This document shows positions 27,644-40,400 of a stretch of 64,000 bases of DNA, piece by piece. The translations under genes and the position numbers were made by a program. Within the stretch, counting starts at the first letter, position 1. Every line of letters begins with the position of its first letter. The notes below the pieces were generated by a model that was not told the DNA's origin, did no database searches, and saw only the letters and a program-made list of their open reading frames with translations. The stretch covers positions 248,001 to 312,000 of the IMG/VR virus record IMGVR_UViG_3300031951_000001. One strand, given 5' to 3'. Source of the DNA: a virus.

Positions 27644-29917
27644 ATGGCAGCACCAACAACACCTTGTGCATATACAACCCTATGCGTCTATGATACAGGA
27701 TTTCCACAATGGGACGACACCTATACTAGGTCAGGAAGTTATAATGGTAACTACTATTATATAGGTAATACAAACGGATATGTAATTTTTTTAAGTGATA
27801 ACGGATGGTGTCTTTCTGATTATATTGATGGACAATGTTTTTTGAGCGGTAAGTCATGTTACAGAACTTGTCCTGATTTTTGTGATGATTATTTTACCAA
27901 CGGAACTTGTCCCCCACCAGAACCCCCACCACCTGTTAACCCTTGTAATATAATTGATTTTGATGCTATATTCAATTGCGATGTACCATCACCCACACCA
28001 CCACCTACACCTCAATGTGGTGATAAAATAACAATTTCTGCGACTTCACCAACTTCAACAATTGAATTTGAACCTGATACTGATATTGTTTATACTAATC
28101 AAGGTACAATATTCCATAGCCCTTTTAATTTTAATGGTACTAGTCCCGGTAATATATATTTGGCGGTTTCTACAACTCAACCGGTGTGGAAAAGAATTGA
28201 TTCTACTGATGGGCCATTAAATAGAACTGGATTGTGGACCAATCAACCTAATGATAGACCTTACGACACTTGGTTAGGATTTACTGTTTGTATAAATGTT
28301 TCTGAAACTAAAACTTATTGGGTTGGATTAGCGGGGGACAATAATTTTAGAATCTCTATTGATGGTCAAACTATTGTAAATACAATAAGCGGACCTTATG
28401 ATGGTGATACATTTGCCTTTATTTTTTGGCATGTATATCCAATAACATTAACTGCAGGAGACCATGTTGTTGAATTATTTGGATTAAATAATGGGGCTTC
28501 CGGTGCGTTTGGTTGCGAAATTTATAACAACACTATTGATGAATTGACCGGAGCAACCCAAGTTTCTGATTTGGATATAATATTCACATCCGCTGGCCAA
28601 ACAGAGGCGACTATAGTGCAGAATTTATCAGGTCAATATCTGGCCAGTGGATATACATGTCCTGTAGGATATACTTTTGACCCCTGTACCATTTCATGTT
28701 TTACAATTATACCTCCATGTTCCCCAACACCAACTCAAACTCCCACCGCAACAGTATTCTGCCCATTATCGGTTAATGCCTCAATTTCGTCTTACACTCC
28801 AACACAAACACCAACACCGACCCAAACTCCTACATTACCTGAAACGATTACCCGAGGATGTGGATTTTTGGGTGACGTTACCTTTAATACTATAAATTCT
28901 GTTATAGACTGTCCGGTAAGTTTAGAATTTCAAGATTGTTACAATGGATTAACATATTACACAACTAATTCACTCTCAAGGCCTGAAGGTGGCACTTTAG
29001 AAAAGTTTATGATTTATCAGGCGAATATTGACGGAATAAGAAAGTGTGTTTCTTTCGTCGGTATAAACCAAAACATTATAGGAAGTAGTAATGTTACTCT
29101 TATCTCTAATTTGATAGGGTATTCTAATTTAGGTGAATGTACTAATTGTTTAGGAATACTTACCCCGACCCCAACACCAACACCATCAATAACCCCAACA
29201 ATTACATTAACTTCGTCATCTAATAAACCAGCACCACCGGCACCATCACAAAGCCCAACCGTTACCCCTTCTAAACAAGTATTATATTATACGTATGAAA
29301 GATGTGGTACTTACACAAGAGTTTGTCAACCAATGCCGGCAATCTCAAATCAATCAATAGGTACTGTATTCAAAGTAGGTAATGCGGGACAATTCGCGAA
29401 TACTTGTTGGGAGCTAGTTAGTGTAACATCTGTTTGTAATACATCTAACCCTAATTATAATACAATCACATATACTACAAACGCATTTTCGATAATCAAT
29501 AATGTTTTATATACCGACTGTAGTAAGTGCTCATCCAATACACAAACGGCCCCACCCCAACCACCACCACCTAGTTTAACGCCTACAAGAACTCCAACAC
29601 CTACTAAAGCACCACAATCGGCACCAATACAAGCGTGTAAACCCCATACGGTTATAGTATCAACAGGACCATGTAATATATGTTACCATCCGGCTGTTTC
29701 TGCGTTATACCCACTACCTGCCAATACGACTATGTATTCTCCGAGCGACTTTTTAATACCTGGTTCTCAGTTGTACATAAACTCAACCTGTACAACACCC
29801 ATACCTCCTTTCCAATACATCAAAGCCCTTTCATCATCAGGAGGTGCAATAACTCCGACTATGATATCTTTTGGTGGAGGAATAATAAGTAATTACTCAT
29901 GTTCGATATGTTATTAG
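27644..29917 (+). CDS. Modular adhesin with PA14-like domain and Pro/Thr linkers, 757 residues
   Basis: The N-terminus (about residues 1-95) is Cys-rich and aromatic (SGKSCYRTCPDFCDDYF) and ends in a PPPEPPPP-type linker. Residues 125-345 resemble a PA14-like carbohydrate-binding beta barrel: TKTYWVGLAGDNNFRISIDG and HVYPITLTAGDHVVELFGLN are its typical strands. Short TPTPTQTP linkers then separate three Cys-containing modules of 80-110 residues, beginning near RGCGFLGDVTFNT, YYTYERCGTYTRVC and CKPHTVIVSTGPCNICY. It is part of the Pro/Thr adhesin cluster and shares its linker style. Likely a tail-attached glycan- or protein-binding fibre. Confidence 0.75.
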   Translation: MAAPTTPCAYTTLCVYDTGFPQWDDTYTRSGSYNGNYYYIGNTNGYVIFLSDNGWCLSDYIDGQCFLSGKSCYRTCPDFCDDYFTNGTCPPPEPPPPVNPCNIIDFDAIFNCDVPSPTPPPTPQCGDKITISATSPTSTIEFEPDTDIVYTNQGTIFHSPFNFNGTSPGNIYLAVSTTQPVWKRIDSTDGPLNRTGLWTNQPNDRPYDTWLGFTVCINVSETKTYWVGLAGDNNFRISIDGQTIVNTISGPYDGDTFAFIFWHVYPITLTAGDHVVELFGLNNGASGAFGCEIYNNTIDELTGATQVSDLDIIFTSAGQTEATIVQNLSGQYLASGYTCPVGYTFDPCTISCFTIIPPCSPTPTQTPTATVFCPLSVNASISSYTPTQTPTPTQTPTLPETITRGCGFLGDVTFNTINSVIDCPVSLEFQDCYNGLTYYTTNSLSRPEGGTLEKFMIYQANIDGIRKCVSFVGINQNIIGSSNVTLISNLIGYSNLGECTNCLGILTPTPTPTPSITPTITLTSSSNKPAPPAPSQSPTVTPSKQVLYYTYERCGTYTRVCQPMPAISNQSIGTVFKVGNAGQFANTCWELVSVTSVCNTSNPNYNTITYTTNAFSIINNVLYTDCSKCSSNTQTAPPQPPPPSLTPTRTPTPTKAPQSAPIQACKPHTVIVSTGPCNICYHPAVSALYPLPANTTMYSPSDFLIPGSQLYINSTCTTPIPPFQYIKALSSSGGAITPTMISFGGGIISNYSCSICY

Positions 29918-29950
29918 AACAAATAAACCAACATAAAACGATTAATTAAT

Positions 29951-29958
29951 TATTTATA
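29951..29958 (+). promoter_or_regulatory. TATTTATA motif before the 1481-residue adhesin
   Basis: TATTTATA lies 22 bases before the ATG at 29981 within a 63-base gap. It belongs to the recurrent TATTTAT class. Confidence 0.35.
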
Positions 29959-29980
29959 AGAAAACGTTTGGTAGTTAAAG

Positions 29981-32900
29981 ATGGATACTATAAGTTTATT
30001 TAACATATCGGGTGTTAATCCTCCATTCATAATATACATATGTGATATTTACGGCGATAATTGTGTCGAAGTTGCTATAGTAAATAACTTTGTTCCCCCG
30101 ATTATTACACTTAATGTCCCTATAGTTTTCCAAGACTCGGCGGCGGTTGGTGTTAAAATAATAACCGCGGACGGATGTGAAAGATTAGAAACTGTTTTAT
30201 GTAGTATTATAACCACCCCAACCCCTACAATATCGATAACACCAACGATTACCCCTACAATCACCCCAACTATTACTGAAACACCTACAATCACCCCAAC
30301 TATTAGTATTACCCCAACTATTACCCCGACGGTTACTGAAACACTCACACAAACTCCAACCAATACACAAACTCCAACAATAACTAATACGGAGACACCA
30401 ACTAATACGGTAACACCAACCTTAACCCCAACACCTACGAATAATGGTTGTTTTTGTTACTTTGTTGATATTACCCAGTTAGATATCAATAGAGCTAGCG
30501 GTAATACTGAAACAACTGCAAATGGTGTTGTTAATTTAGTGTATTATGATTGTTCCGAGGGTATTATAACCTCTGCAATTACTGGAAGTGGAATTTATTA
30601 TATCTGTAACAATCCATCGGAAACTATAGATGGGTTTAGTATTCCGGTACTATTGAATTACAGTCAAAATAATTTTAGTTATAGTAATGTATTCACACCA
30701 TTATCATTCTCTAGTACGTTTTTTACAGATTATTCAACTTGTTCACAAAGCGGGGATTGTGTTTTGCCAAGTAGCACCCCAACACCAACTCCAACCCCTA
30801 CAGTAACTAATAATGGTTGTTTTTGTTATTTTGTTAATATTTCGGCAATTGATTTAGCAAATGCTATAAACAATACCAATCCCTCATTTGATGGTGTTGT
30901 AAATATTCTATACATAGATTGTAAAGGGGTACTACAAAGACTTACTATATCTTCTCCTGGTATAACTGTTATATGTAACAATGTTCAATCTTCTATTAAC
31001 TCATTCGGAATAGATGTTTATATAACATATTCTAATAACGATGAGTCTTATAATAATAGAAATGATATAATCCAAAGTTTTTATACCACTGATAATACCA
31101 ATTGTACTGAGGCTTCTTCATGTGTTCCACCAACCCCTACTTCTACTAAAACACCAACCGCCACCCCAACAGGTACTGCGACGATAACCCCTACAAATAC
31201 ATTAACTCAAACACAAACACCCACTACAACATCAACATCAACGCAAACACCGACCGCAACACCAAGTCCATTCCCATCAAGAACTCCAAGTAATAGCCCA
31301 ACACCCACAGTAACACCAACTGTAACACCATCACTAACTGTTTCAGGTTTCCCAACAGAAACGCCAACCTCGACCCAAACACCTACCGTTACTCCAACAG
31401 TGACCCAAACACCCACTAATACTTTAACATCAACACCAACAGTTACTGAAACCCCGACCAATACTGTCACACAGACTCTGAGTCCAACTAGTACCGTAAC
31501 ATCAACATCAACTCAAACACAAACTCAAACTCCTACAGAAACAGTTACTAATACCCCTACAGTGACTCAAACACAAACTCAAACTGTTACAATCACAGAA
31601 AGCCCAACGAATACCCCCACAATAACTGAAAGCCCAACAAATACCCCAACAATCACATCAACTCCTACTGAAACATCTACTCCGACATCTACCAATACTA
31701 ATACTCCGACCAGTACGAGTACATTAACAGTGACCCCAACAACAACTCAAACTGTCGCATCTACTAATACACCAACACAGACACCTACCGCAACTGTTAC
31801 TGAAACTCAAACACCAACGCCAACTAATACTAACACATCAACACCTACTAATACTAACACATCAACACCTACTAATACTGTAACCGTAACTGAAACTAAA
31901 ACACCAACGCCAACCAAAACACCAATTAATTGTAATTGTATTGAGTTTTTCGCCGCTGCGGGTGGAGCTGTTATATCTTATAATAAATGTGATGGAACTT
32001 CAGTTACTAATTTATTCGTACCTGGAGGGTCTACGGTTAAGGATTGTATTATAAATGAAGAATATACAATAACATCTGGTGTAATAGTAACTAATTTTGG
32101 TTCATGTATCGACAATTCATGTCCTACTCCGACACCAACACCTACCACCACCGAGACCCCAACAAATACGGTAACACCAACTCCGACCACTACTGAAACT
32201 CCGACTAGTACAGAGACCCCAACAAATACCGTTACCCCAACTCCGACTATAACAGTCACTCCAACTAAAACTGAATTTAAACCTCTAAACTTATGGTTTA
32301 GTGGTTGTTGTCAACCAGGACAAATCATTCAATTATATGAAGTTCCTGGTGAAATAGGTCAAACCATAATTGAAGGAGATGTTTATTATATTGAATCACC
32401 ACAGTTCAAGGGATGCGCGACTAATATAGCTCAAACTCTAACGGATTTACAATACTTGTATTTGAATATTACTAATCAATTCACTTGCCAAGATTGTATA
32501 GATTCAAATCCTTGTCCAACATCTACACCTACTCCGACACCAACCGAAACTCCAACTCAAACACCAACTCAAACACCAACTACAACTCAAACGCCAACCG
32601 AAACAAATACCCCAACAGTAACTCAAACACAAACAAGTACAATCACTAGTACTCCAACAAACACGGTTACTAATACTCAAACTCAAACAGTTACACAGAC
32701 AGTGACTGTTACTGAAACGATAACAAGTACTCCTACTCAAACAAATACAACAACTAATACTCCAACTCAAACCAGTACAGTTACCAACACATCGACCCCA
32801 ACATCAACAGAGACATCTACGCCTACGCCAACCAACACTACAACATCTACACCTACAACAACAGAAACACCCACACCTACCCCAACACCAACGACAACAC

Positions 32901-34426
32901 AAACACCAACCATAACCTCAACTTCAACACAAACACCAACAGTCACACCAACTAATACTATTACCGTTACGCCTTCAACAATATTCTGTGTTGACTGTGT
33001 TGAATCAGGTTACACATATGTATTCAGTTGTGCTCCAACACCTTCTATCACTAAAACGCCAAGTGTTACCCCAACGATAACCTACACACCGACAGTCACC
33101 CCAACCAATACAAGTACCCCAACAAAAACACCTACCCCAACTCAAACTAATACTGTAACTGTAACAATAACTAAAACTTCGACACCTACAAACACAACAA
33201 CTGTTACTAACACTACAACACAGACACCAACACCAACTGAAACACCGACCGCAACGGTGACTAGTACACAAACACCAACTGTAACAGTTACTAGTACTTC
33301 TACACAAACACCAACGAATACTCAAACACCTACTACTACACAAACACCAACCCCATCAATTACTGAATATAAGCCATCATTCAGACACTTTAGTGCATGT
33401 TGTTCTCCACATATAGTATTCAGAGTTTATGAGATACCTGGATTGACAGCCACAACCATTGTTGAAGGTAATATTTACTATATTGAGACAGGTGTGTTCA
33501 GTGGTTGTGCAACAAGTATTGCCGAAGTATTTACACCAAATAATTATTTGTTTGTTGGTGTGACGGCCCAAACTGATTGTGATGAATGTACGTTCTCAAA
33601 TCCATGTCCGACACCAACCCCTACGCAAACCCCTACACAAACAGAAACTCCAACACAAACCCCAACACCGACACAAACTCAAACATCTAGCCCTACTAAC
33701 ACCCCAACTTTAACACCTACCCCAACTAAAACTCCGGCGCCAACTTGTGATTTGATTGTTACTTTGGTGAATACCGAATCAATTAGTTCAAATACTGAAA
33801 TTAATATTTGGTATGATGATTCAGGCTCTATGGGGTCTACACGAGCTCCTTTGGAGCAAATGATTGCACCTGGTGGAATACTTGAAACTTGTTTGATAGG
33901 TGTTTATAACAATGATATTACGTTATATAATGAGAGAGTTCAATTCTTCACAATGCAAACTGGCCCATTAGGTAATGTAAATGAAAGATTTGTTGCGTGT
34001 TTAGCAACTTCGAGAAATGCTGGAAGAGCAGTTGATACTAGCGTTGATTTAGTAATCAATTTGGTTTTCCAAGACGAGAGTGGTGGAGCGTATGTTACAG
34101 GTGGAACTTTTACGCCTACAACTGTATTAGACCCGGATTATGGGACTGACGTTACAACTTTGAGAAACCTCTTATCTTCAATTGATTATGGATTAAGAGG
34201 TGTTGTATTTGCGGTAATAAATGAGGGACAACCTACCTTCCAAGACTTGGTACAAACAACTTTTGTAAATGCGGGAATATATTCACCACCTAACAACTTA
34301 AGTGATTATTACTTGACCAATTTAAACTACCAATTAGGTATAAACGATGGAGATACTTCGACTTATTATTATAATTTGATAATCTCCACACTTAATTCTT
34401 TGGGTATCGTAACACCGGGATGTTGA
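29981..34426 (+). CDS. Giant Pro/Thr-linked adhesin with C-terminal vWA-like domain, 1481 residues
   Basis: An N-terminal module of about 75 residues, shared with the 71-residue neighbour, is followed by long TPTxTxTPT linkers that separate small Cys modules. Two modules begin with NNGCFCYF, one with CNCIEFF, two carry an FSGCC/FSACC core with Y-E-(I/V)-P-G and YYIE, and one short module reads [16 protein letters not shown]. The longest linker runs for about 265 residues (nt 31129-31925). The last 230 residues look like a von Willebrand A domain: [13 protein letters not shown] gives a D-x-S-G-S metal-site motif at residues 1279-1283, and [16 protein letters not shown] could supply the later acidic strand. 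The gene ends 13 bases before the 3782-residue adhesin. Probably a multi-headed fibre with a metal-dependent binding head. Confidence 0.8.
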   Translation: MDTISLFNISGVNPPFIIYICDIYGDNCVEVAIVNNFVPPIITLNVPIVFQDSAAVGVKIITADGCERLETVLCSIITTPTPTISITPTITPTITPTITETPTITPTISITPTITPTVTETLTQTPTNTQTPTITNTETPTNTVTPTLTPTPTNNGCFCYFVDITQLDINRASGNTETTANGVVNLVYYDCSEGIITSAITGSGIYYICNNPSETIDGFSIPVLLNYSQNNFSYSNVFTPLSFSSTFFTDYSTCSQSGDCVLPSSTPTPTPTPTVTNNGCFCYFVNISAIDLANAINNTNPSFDGVVNILYIDCKGVLQRLTISSPGITVICNNVQSSINSFGIDVYITYSNNDESYNNRNDIIQSFYTTDNTNCTEASSCVPPTPTSTKTPTATPTGTATITPTNTLTQTQTPTTTSTSTQTPTATPSPFPSRTPSNSPTPTVTPTVTPSLTVSGFPTETPTSTQTPTVTPTVTQTPTNTLTSTPTVTETPTNTVTQTLSPTSTVTSTSTQTQTQTPTETVTNTPTVTQTQTQTVTITESPTNTPTITESPTNTPTITSTPTETSTPTSTNTNTPTSTSTLTVTPTTTQTVASTNTPTQTPTATVTETQTPTPTNTNTSTPTNTNTSTPTNTVTVTETKTPTPTKTPINCNCIEFFAAAGGAVISYNKCDGTSVTNLFVPGGSTVKDCIINEEYTITSGVIVTNFGSCIDNSCPTPTPTPTTTETPTNTVTPTPTTTETPTSTETPTNTVTPTPTITVTPTKTEFKPLNLWFSGCCQPGQIIQLYEVPGEIGQTIIEGDVYYIESPQFKGCATNIAQTLTDLQYLYLNITNQFTCQDCIDSNPCPTSTPTPTPTETPTQTPTQTPTTTQTPTETNTPTVTQTQTSTITSTPTNTVTNTQTQTVTQTVTVTETITSTPTQTNTTTNTPTQTSTVTNTSTPTSTETSTPTPTNTTTSTPTTTETPTPTPTPTTTQTPTITSTSTQTPTVTPTNTITVTPSTIFCVDCVESGYTYVFSCAPTPSITKTPSVTPTITYTPTVTPTNTSTPTKTPTPTQTNTVTVTITKTSTPTNTTTVTNTTTQTPTPTETPTATVTSTQTPTVTVTSTSTQTPTNTQTPTTTQTPTPSITEYKPSFRHFSACCSPHIVFRVYEIPGLTATTIVEGNIYYIETGVFSGCATSIAEVFTPNNYLFVGVTAQTDCDECTFSNPCPTPTPTQTPTQTETPTQTPTPTQTQTSSPTNTPTLTPTPTKTPAPTCDLIVTLVNTESISSNTEINIWYDDSGSMGSTRAPLEQMIAPGGILETCLIGVYNNDITLYNERVQFFTMQTGPLGNVNERFVACLATSRNAGRAVDTSVDLVINLVFQDESGGAYVTGGTFTPTTVLDPDYGTDVTTLRNLLSSIDYGLRGVVFAVINEGQPTFQDLVQTTFVNAGIYSPPNNLSDYYLTNLNYQLGINDGDTSTYYYNLIISTLNSLGIVTPGC

Positions 34427-34439
34427 TATATATAAAGGG

Positions 34440-37400
34440 ATGCCAACAGCACTAATACAATCGGTAAATTATGCGGGACAATATGGGGATATAACATTCA
34501 ATCCCCAAACCGGCGGCACCGTATCTGTAGGTGTGCAACTTTTACCATTTAATTATGTTGCCGATTATGTATATGGGGTTTACGTAGTTTGTTTTTCAGC
34601 CTTTAGTGTTTGCTGTGAATTCAATTTACTTGCACCTACACCGACCCCTACCGCAACAATAACTAAAACGCCTACCATAACTCCAACTGAAACTGTAACT
34701 CCCACAAAAACACCAACTCCGACAATAACCCCCACAATGACCATGACTCCAACCCCATCAACAATATTCTGTGTTGATTGTGTTGAGTCAGGTTATACGT
34801 ATGTCTTCAGTTGTGCCCCAACTCCATCTATAACAAGAACGCCAAGTGTTACACCAACAATTACTTATACACCTACTCAAACATCAACTAAAACTCCTAC
34901 TCAAACACCAACGACGACTCAAACACCAACAATTACCAAGACATCAACTCAAACACCAACAATTACCAAGACATCAACCCCAACTAGAACGCTTACTCCA
35001 ACAGGAACTAATCCTCCATCTGTTCCCGAATGTGCGGTAATATTTAATTCATTACAAAATGTATTTTTCTATGATGTTGACACGGACACTACTACACAAC
35101 TTATAGTTCCTGACACAGTTGGTTCCGCGACAAATGATATTGCCCATACTTCAAGTAAGTTGTGGATGGCTAGTGCCAGTGAGATATACGAATGGGATAT
35201 TACTTTGAGTCCGTTTACCGCGGTATTTAATCGTGTAATTACATTACCATCAGGCATAGGTCCTGGGTTGGGGGCAATTAATAACACAACCTTGATTGCG
35301 GTCCAAAGCGGGGGTAATCCAAAACAGGTTGTTTCGGTAAATATTACTACAAATACTGCGGTATTTACAACTCTATTCCCGATGTTGATAAACAGAGGTG
35401 TTGCGGGAGATATTATTTTAACAACAACAAATAAGGTTATTATTACGACTAACGCGACCGCGGCACCATTCGGACAATTCATAACACAATATAATTTCTT
35501 AAATGGTGACCCTGAAGTCGATATTCAATTGAATCCAACCATCACCCAGCCTTGGGGCATTTTTCAAGATAATGGTGAAATTTATATCATGGATGGTAAC
35601 GAAACTAATAATGTATTCCATATTGATAAAAATTATCCGTACACAATTACATTAACAGGTGATACAGGATATTCGGTGTATGGGGCTTCTCAATTACCAA
35701 ATTGTTTAGATGTAAACTTCATACCTCAAATAACACCAACACCAACCCAAACACCAACCCAAACTCCTACAACGACCCAAACACCAACAGTAACTGTAAC
35801 TGAAACAATTACTAATACCCCAACTAATACCCCAACCCCAACTAAGACACCCGTGTCCTGTGACTGTTTTGAAATAACCGCGGTTGGGAATAATGCGGTT
35901 ATTGACTATTTTAAATGTGGTAGTGAAGGGGTTTCGGTAAGAAAATTAATAGAACCTGCAAGACCATTTAAAGTTTGTTTAGAAAATAGTGGAGTTACTA
36001 CTCTTTCAGGGGTAACTCAAATTAGTAATTTTGGTCCTTGTATTGACGGAGAATGTGCTAGCCCAACCCCAACTCCTACAGTCACCCAAACACCAACAAA
36101 TACATTAACACCTACAATTACCCCAACAAATACATTAACACCTACAATTACCCCAACTGAAACCCAAACTCCCACAATTACCTCAACTAGTACTCAAACC
36201 CCAACTAGTACTCAAACTATAACTCCTACACTTACCCAAAGTCCAACACCAACAGTAACTCTTACTAATACCGTGACACCAACAATTACTGAAACACCAA
36301 CAAGTACGGCAACACAAACACCAACAACTACCACAACCCAAACCCCAACAAGTACAGAAACACCAACCACAACCCAAACTCCAACAAGTACACAAACACC
36401 TACCACAACCCAAACTCCAACCACAACCCAAACTCCAACAAATACAATGACTGTAACTCCGACTCCGGTTTGTATAGACGGATGTTCAGTTTTATATGTC
36501 GATAGTGAATCATTAATTTATTCTTATGACTATAATACAGAAACGTCTACAGTAATTTTTGACCCCAAGGCAACAGTAAGAGATATTGCTAACACTAGCT
36601 CAAGGTTATTCATTACTATCGTAAATAGAATTCAAAGATACAGTTTTTCAACTTGCCCTGTGAGTGTTACATTAATTGATGAAATAACTAGACTTTTCTT
36701 GGGTGATGGTTTATTTGCAATAAATGATACCACATTAATTATAACTAGTACACAAGCAATTGGTCAAGAAAACGTACAAGAATTAAACTATATAACAAAT
36801 ACAGTAACCCCTAAATTCTCACTACCAACCGGTTATTCGGTAAGAGGTGATTTTATTCTAACAACCGGCGGAAAATTCATAGTTTCAATGTTCCAAGGAT
36901 TGAGTAACTATATTTTACAATATGACTATTCAACTGGTGAACAAGAAGTTTTATTCCAAGTTTCTCAAATTATTGCCGGATTCTTTGAATTTGGTGGAAA
37001 TATCTATGCTGTGGATACTTCAGGTATTGTTTATCAAGCAATTTTAGATTCTCCATGGGGGTTAGTTTCTACAACTTTAGACCCATTAACTTTTACAGGG
37101 GTTATTAAAGGTACATCCCAAGAGTTATCGTGTTTACCTACAAATTTTAACATAGTAACCCCAACCCCAACTCCTACCCAAACCCCAACTCCTACTGTCA
37201 CCGTTACCGAAACACCTACTATGACGGTAACTGAAACTCCGACTCAAACGGAAACTCCGACTCAAACCCCAACCAATACTGAAACACCTACACAAACTTC
37301 TACCCCAACACCAACACCTACTTTAGATTGTTTTTGTTACACATTTGTAAACACCAGTTTATTAGACAAACAAAATGTAAGTGGTAAAGATTGTAATAAT

Positions 37401-40400
37401 ATAAATTTTGAGTACTCATTACAAATTTCAGGTTCTGAAGGTGACACCGTAAGTTTATGTGCGTCATCAAGTTTAGTTTTAGACCCATTTATTGCGGTAT
37501 TCAATAACGGAGTTTGCGAAGGATTTTGTGGCACCTCAACACCAACACCAACACCGACAGAGACTCCCACACCAACCATTACTGACACTCCTACACAAAC
37601 CCCAACAATTACCGAAACAAACACACAAACCCCAACTCAAACTCCAACAAACACTGTTACAGAAACATCCACATCAACACCGACCCCAACTCAAACTGAA
37701 ACACCGACAAATACTGTAACCTCTACTCCAACAAATACAGTAACCTCTACCCCAACGATAACATCTACATCAACTCAAACTCCAACGGTTACATCAACTC
37801 CAACTCCATCAATTACCGAGTACAAGCCAGCTATAAGAACATTTAGTGGATGTTGTTTCCCATTTGAAATTTTTAAACTTTATGAAATACCTGGATTAAC
37901 CGCTAACACAATAACTGAAGGTACAGTTTACTACATTGAATCCGGTGTATTTAGCGGTTGTGCTACAAACATTGCCGAAACATTCACACAAAATAATTAT
38001 CTATTTGTTAATATTAGTGCCCAAACTAGTTGTAGCGGTTGTTCGGCATCCTACCCATGCCCGAGCTCAACCCCGACACCTACTGTAACATCAACACCAA
38101 CAGTTACTCCAACGATTACCTCGACTCCAACGATTACCTCGACCCCAACTCAAACTGAAACCCCAACTCAAACTGAAACCCCAACTCAGACACAAACTTC
38201 AACAGTAACATCAACACCTACAGAAAGCCCAACTTCGACACAAACTCAAACTCAGACACAAACTCAAACTGTAACACCAACAAAAACGTCAACCCCAACA
38301 AGAACACCTATTGAGTGTGTTTGTTATTCTATAACCAATATAGGTGAATTTTTTGGTAGTTATAACGGAATTTTATGTAATGGTGGACCTTCAGGAGGAA
38401 TACCAATAGGTCCTGGTGTAACATTTACCGCATGTTATGCTAAAGGGTCACTTCAAACTGTGGGAGGTACTTTAACATTTCTTGAGAATGGGTCTTGTGA
38501 GAACTCAATACTTTGTCCTACTAGAACTCCGACTCCTACAAGAACTGGTACCCCGACCCCGACTCCTACAACTACTGAAACACCTACAAATACCGTAACG
38601 CCAACTACGACAACTACTGAAACACCGACTAGTACATCAACACAAACACCAAGTGTAACCAACACTATAACATCAACACCTACTCAAACATTGTGTTGTA
38701 CCTCATGGACACTATATGGAGGTTTAGGTCAATTACTCGATAATGGATTTGTTATTAAACCTCCTTTGAGGGTAGGGGATGATTTTGCATTGATACCTAC
38801 AAATGTAGGCTCACCTGGTACTTTAGTTGGTCAAGTTTTGGAACTAATCAGTGTTAGCCCTCCACTATCGCCCCAATATTTTACAATTTTAACTGCTACG
38901 TTTAACCCTATAAATTCGGCCTACTTATTAACATTTACCCCTACTTTAACAATTAATTTGGGTAGTACCTTCCAGAGTATAATTTATAACATTTATCAGT
39001 CAGGAGGTACACAATTCAATGTTTACAATTGTGGAGGGTCTCTTACGACTTTGAATTTGAATAACAATGAAATATTGGTCATTCCTTGTTCCTATGATGT
39101 TCAGGTTATATCAGGATTCGGGTATGCTGAGTCTGACCCATCATGTGTATGTGTCACTCAAACTCCAACACCAACATTGACACCTACTGTGACATCAACA
39201 ATAACTCAAACCCCAACAAATACAGTAACCGTTACTCAATATACTTGTAATTGTTATTTTATAAATGTGCCAGACATTAGAGATGGAGTAAATTTAGTAT
39301 TTTTAGATTGTTTGGGTAGTTTGATTTCAATAGCACCAAATAATTTTGGAAATTATTGTGTTAGAGAAATAATTGATTATGGTTCAGGTACCGCCGAACT
39401 TGTAGGACTATGTATAGATGGAAATTGTCCAACACCAACGCCAACTCCAACTCAAACCGAAACCCCAACCCCAACTGAAACTCCAACCCAAACAATTACC
39501 CAAACTCCAACTGTTACTCAGACCTCGACACCAACTGTTACTCAGACCTCGACACCAACTGTTACTATCACGGAATCGGCTACACAAACTCAAACACCAA
39601 CACCGACTGAAACTCCAACTAATACTTTAACACCGACTGTGACAATTACTGAATCTGTTACGCCAACAAGGACATTAACACCAACCAAAACTCAGGCACC
39701 ATGTTTATCTAGCTGTGATGTGTTGTTATTAGACAATGTCGGTAGAGTTTATATATACAATTCAGTCACTAACTCTCCACTGTACTTAGGTATTGATGGT
39801 CCTGATGGTTCCTTCGATATTGCACATACAAATAACAAAATATGGTTAAATAGAGGAACTTCATTATATGAATATGATATAATATTATGTCCGTTCTCGG
39901 CGACATTCAGCAGAGAAATTTCAGGTTCAACGGCATTTAGTGCTGGATTATTTGCAATAAATGACACTACTTTAATTGCTAATAATGGAGCGACCCCTTC
40001 TTCAATTTTAGAGATTGATGTTTCGACTAATCCTTACACAGTTACAACAAAATTCTCTTTATTACCAGGAAGAAGAGTTTCAGGTGATTATGTTCTAACA
40101 AATTCAGGTAAGTTAATTGTTAGTAATTTTTCGGGAACAAACCCAAATGCACCCACTGGTGTTTACATAACACAATATAACTATATAACTTCGGCAACAC
40201 CCCCTGTAGATAACAATGTTGATATATTAATATCCCCAACAATTGTATTCCCATATGGGTTATATCAATATGGAGGTGGTTTCTATATTCTGAGTGCGAA
40301 TGGTACACAATATACTTTAGACCTAAATCCTCCGTACACACTTACCGCGGCACCTACAGTTCCTTTACCTCCAAATACAATCAACGCCGCATATTTTGGT

